A stretch of DNA of 64,000 bases from the NCBI RefSeq assembly GCF_947500795.1, contig NZ_CANMTE010000001.1, forward strand, positions 682,001 to 746,000, given 5' to 3'. The position numbers and the translations under genes were made by a program. This DNA is from an uncultured Gelidibacter sp. (GTDB lineage: Bacteria; Bacteroidota; Bacteroidia; Flavobacteriales; Flavobacteriaceae). The stretch's first letter is position 1, and each line of letters starts with the position of its first letter. The notes under the pieces are model-generated. The model ran no database searches. It had not been told where the DNA came from and saw nothing but the letters and a program-made list of their open reading frames with translations. This document shows positions 63,776 through 64,000 of the stretch, piece after piece.

Positions 63776-63828
63776 TGAGCCCGATAGGATTCGAACCTAT
63801 GACCGTCCCGACTAAAGTCGGGATGCTC
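63776..63828 (-). pseudogene. tRNA-Arg 3'-half copy B
   Basis: It is identical to the intact tRNA-Arg over the discriminator, acceptor 3' strand, T arm and variable loop. The anticodon arm is replaced by TCCCGACT-AA-AGTCGGGA (63806-63823). Only TGCTC of the D stem remains and no 5' acceptor strand exists. Confidence 0.75.
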
Positions 63829-63877
63829 ATTTACTAAAGTTTGAATTGGATTATTTTGACTTCAATCTATAAGAAAT

Positions 63878-63907
63878 AAAAAAAAGCGCACTATAAAGTG
63901 CGCTTTT
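63878..63907 (-). terminator. Terminator of tRNA-Arg
   Basis: AGCGCACT-ATAA-AGTGCGCT (63885-63904) is a perfect stem. On the minus strand it is followed by eight Ts. It lies just past the 3' end of the tRNA; the same hairpin recurs at 63611 and 63747. Confidence 0.88.
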
Positions 63908-63914
63908 GTTGATG

Positions 63915-63988
63915 TGAGCCCGATAGGATTCGAACCTATGACCGCCTCCTTAGAAGGGAGGTGCTCTATCCAGCTGAGCTACGAGCCC
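63915..63988 (-). tRNA. tRNA-Arg (anticodon TCT)
   Basis: The minus strand folds as a full cloverleaf. The acceptor stem is GGGCTCG/CGGGCTC, where the terminal pair is a G-C and one pair is G-C/G-U tolerant. The D stem is GCTC/GAGC, the anticodon stem CCTCC/GGAGG with loop CTTCTAA, and the T arm ATAGG-TTCGAAT-CCTAT, with discriminator A. Anticodon TCT reads AGA (and AGG) arginine codons. CCA is not encoded. Confidence 0.95.
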
Positions 63989-64000
63989 ATTCAAGAACTA

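Larger units (their letters stand above)
63611..63944. repeat. Tandem repeat of terminator plus tRNA-Arg 3' half
   Basis: Units begin with the palindrome AGCGCACTATAAAGTGCGCT at 63611, 63747 and 63885 (spacings 136 and 138). Each is followed by the tRNA-Arg 3' end. Units 1 and 2 also share a nearly identical hairpin and spacer (ACTAAAGTTTGAA, TTTTGACTTCAATCTA). The third unit runs into the intact tRNA gene. Read on the minus strand the order is tRNA 3' half, then terminator. The region from 63532 to 63610 has no feature I can support. Confidence 0.85.

Noticed and set aside
63640-63828. Two additional functional tRNAs
   Set aside because: Both copies lack the 5' acceptor strand and D arm, and the anticodon arm is a different hairpin with an even-sized loop.
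63611-63944. CRISPR-like regular repeat
   Set aside because: Units of 136-138 bases containing tRNA 3' ends and a terminator, with similar rather than unique spacers; not a CRISPR array.

Overview
The window is AT-rich chromosomal DNA from a member of the Bacteroidota, most likely family Flavobacteriaceae. Supporting signs are the near absence of Shine-Dalgarno sequences, several promoter elements of the TAnnTTTG type typical of the phylum, a bacillithiol synthesis gene (bshA), fused E1 alpha/beta 2-oxoacid dehydrogenase, MutS2 without an Smr domain, and typical gene neighbourhoods (tamB divergent from tsaD; amidase-mlaD-FeS; ligase-associated DNA-repair cassette). I see no insertion sequence, prophage or CRISPR array. 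It reads as ordinary core chromosome with one rearranged tRNA locus at the right edge.

Left part (1-12.6 kb): a partial Hsp20 chaperone, a 3D-domain lipoprotein, an M19 dipeptidase lipoprotein, a DUF2007 protein, the fused E1 enzyme, a 2-oxoglutarate/Fe(II) oxygenase, then a tightly coupled run SUI1 - DUF1835 - nucleoside phosphorylase - cytoplasmic solute-binding-like protein, then ung, mutS2 and a DCC-family protein.

12.6-30 kb: a three-gene operon (N-formylglutamate-amidohydrolase-like, DUF1704/QEGLA metallopeptidase-like, GshB-like ATP-grasp ligase), which is the best candidate for an unassigned pathway. It is followed by EamA and DAACS transporters, aroC, an LpxH-like phosphoesterase, a FAD/Fe-S D-lactate-dehydrogenase-like protein, an outer-membrane protein, an AraC regulator, bshA, and a GH3 plus beta-lactamase-family fusion.

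30-49 kb: a long minus-strand block for envelope and redox functions (PH-domain pair, two Hdr-like Fe-S proteins, HAD protein, MlaD, cell-wall amidase), divergent lptD-ridA, a GlcNAc-kinase-like gene with gap and pfkA, and the very large tamB.

49-64 kb: tsaD, rsmE, DUF4159, a TrmH methyltransferase, an AI-2E permease and a THUMP-like methyltransferase on the plus strand. An unlisted 45-residue membrane protein follows. Then comes the four-gene exonuclease-ligase-helicase-PdeM repair operon, a PNPOx-like stress protein, a ferritin, a zinc-metallopeptidase lipoprotein, and tRNA-Arg(TCT), behind which lie two tandem 3'-half copies of that tRNA.
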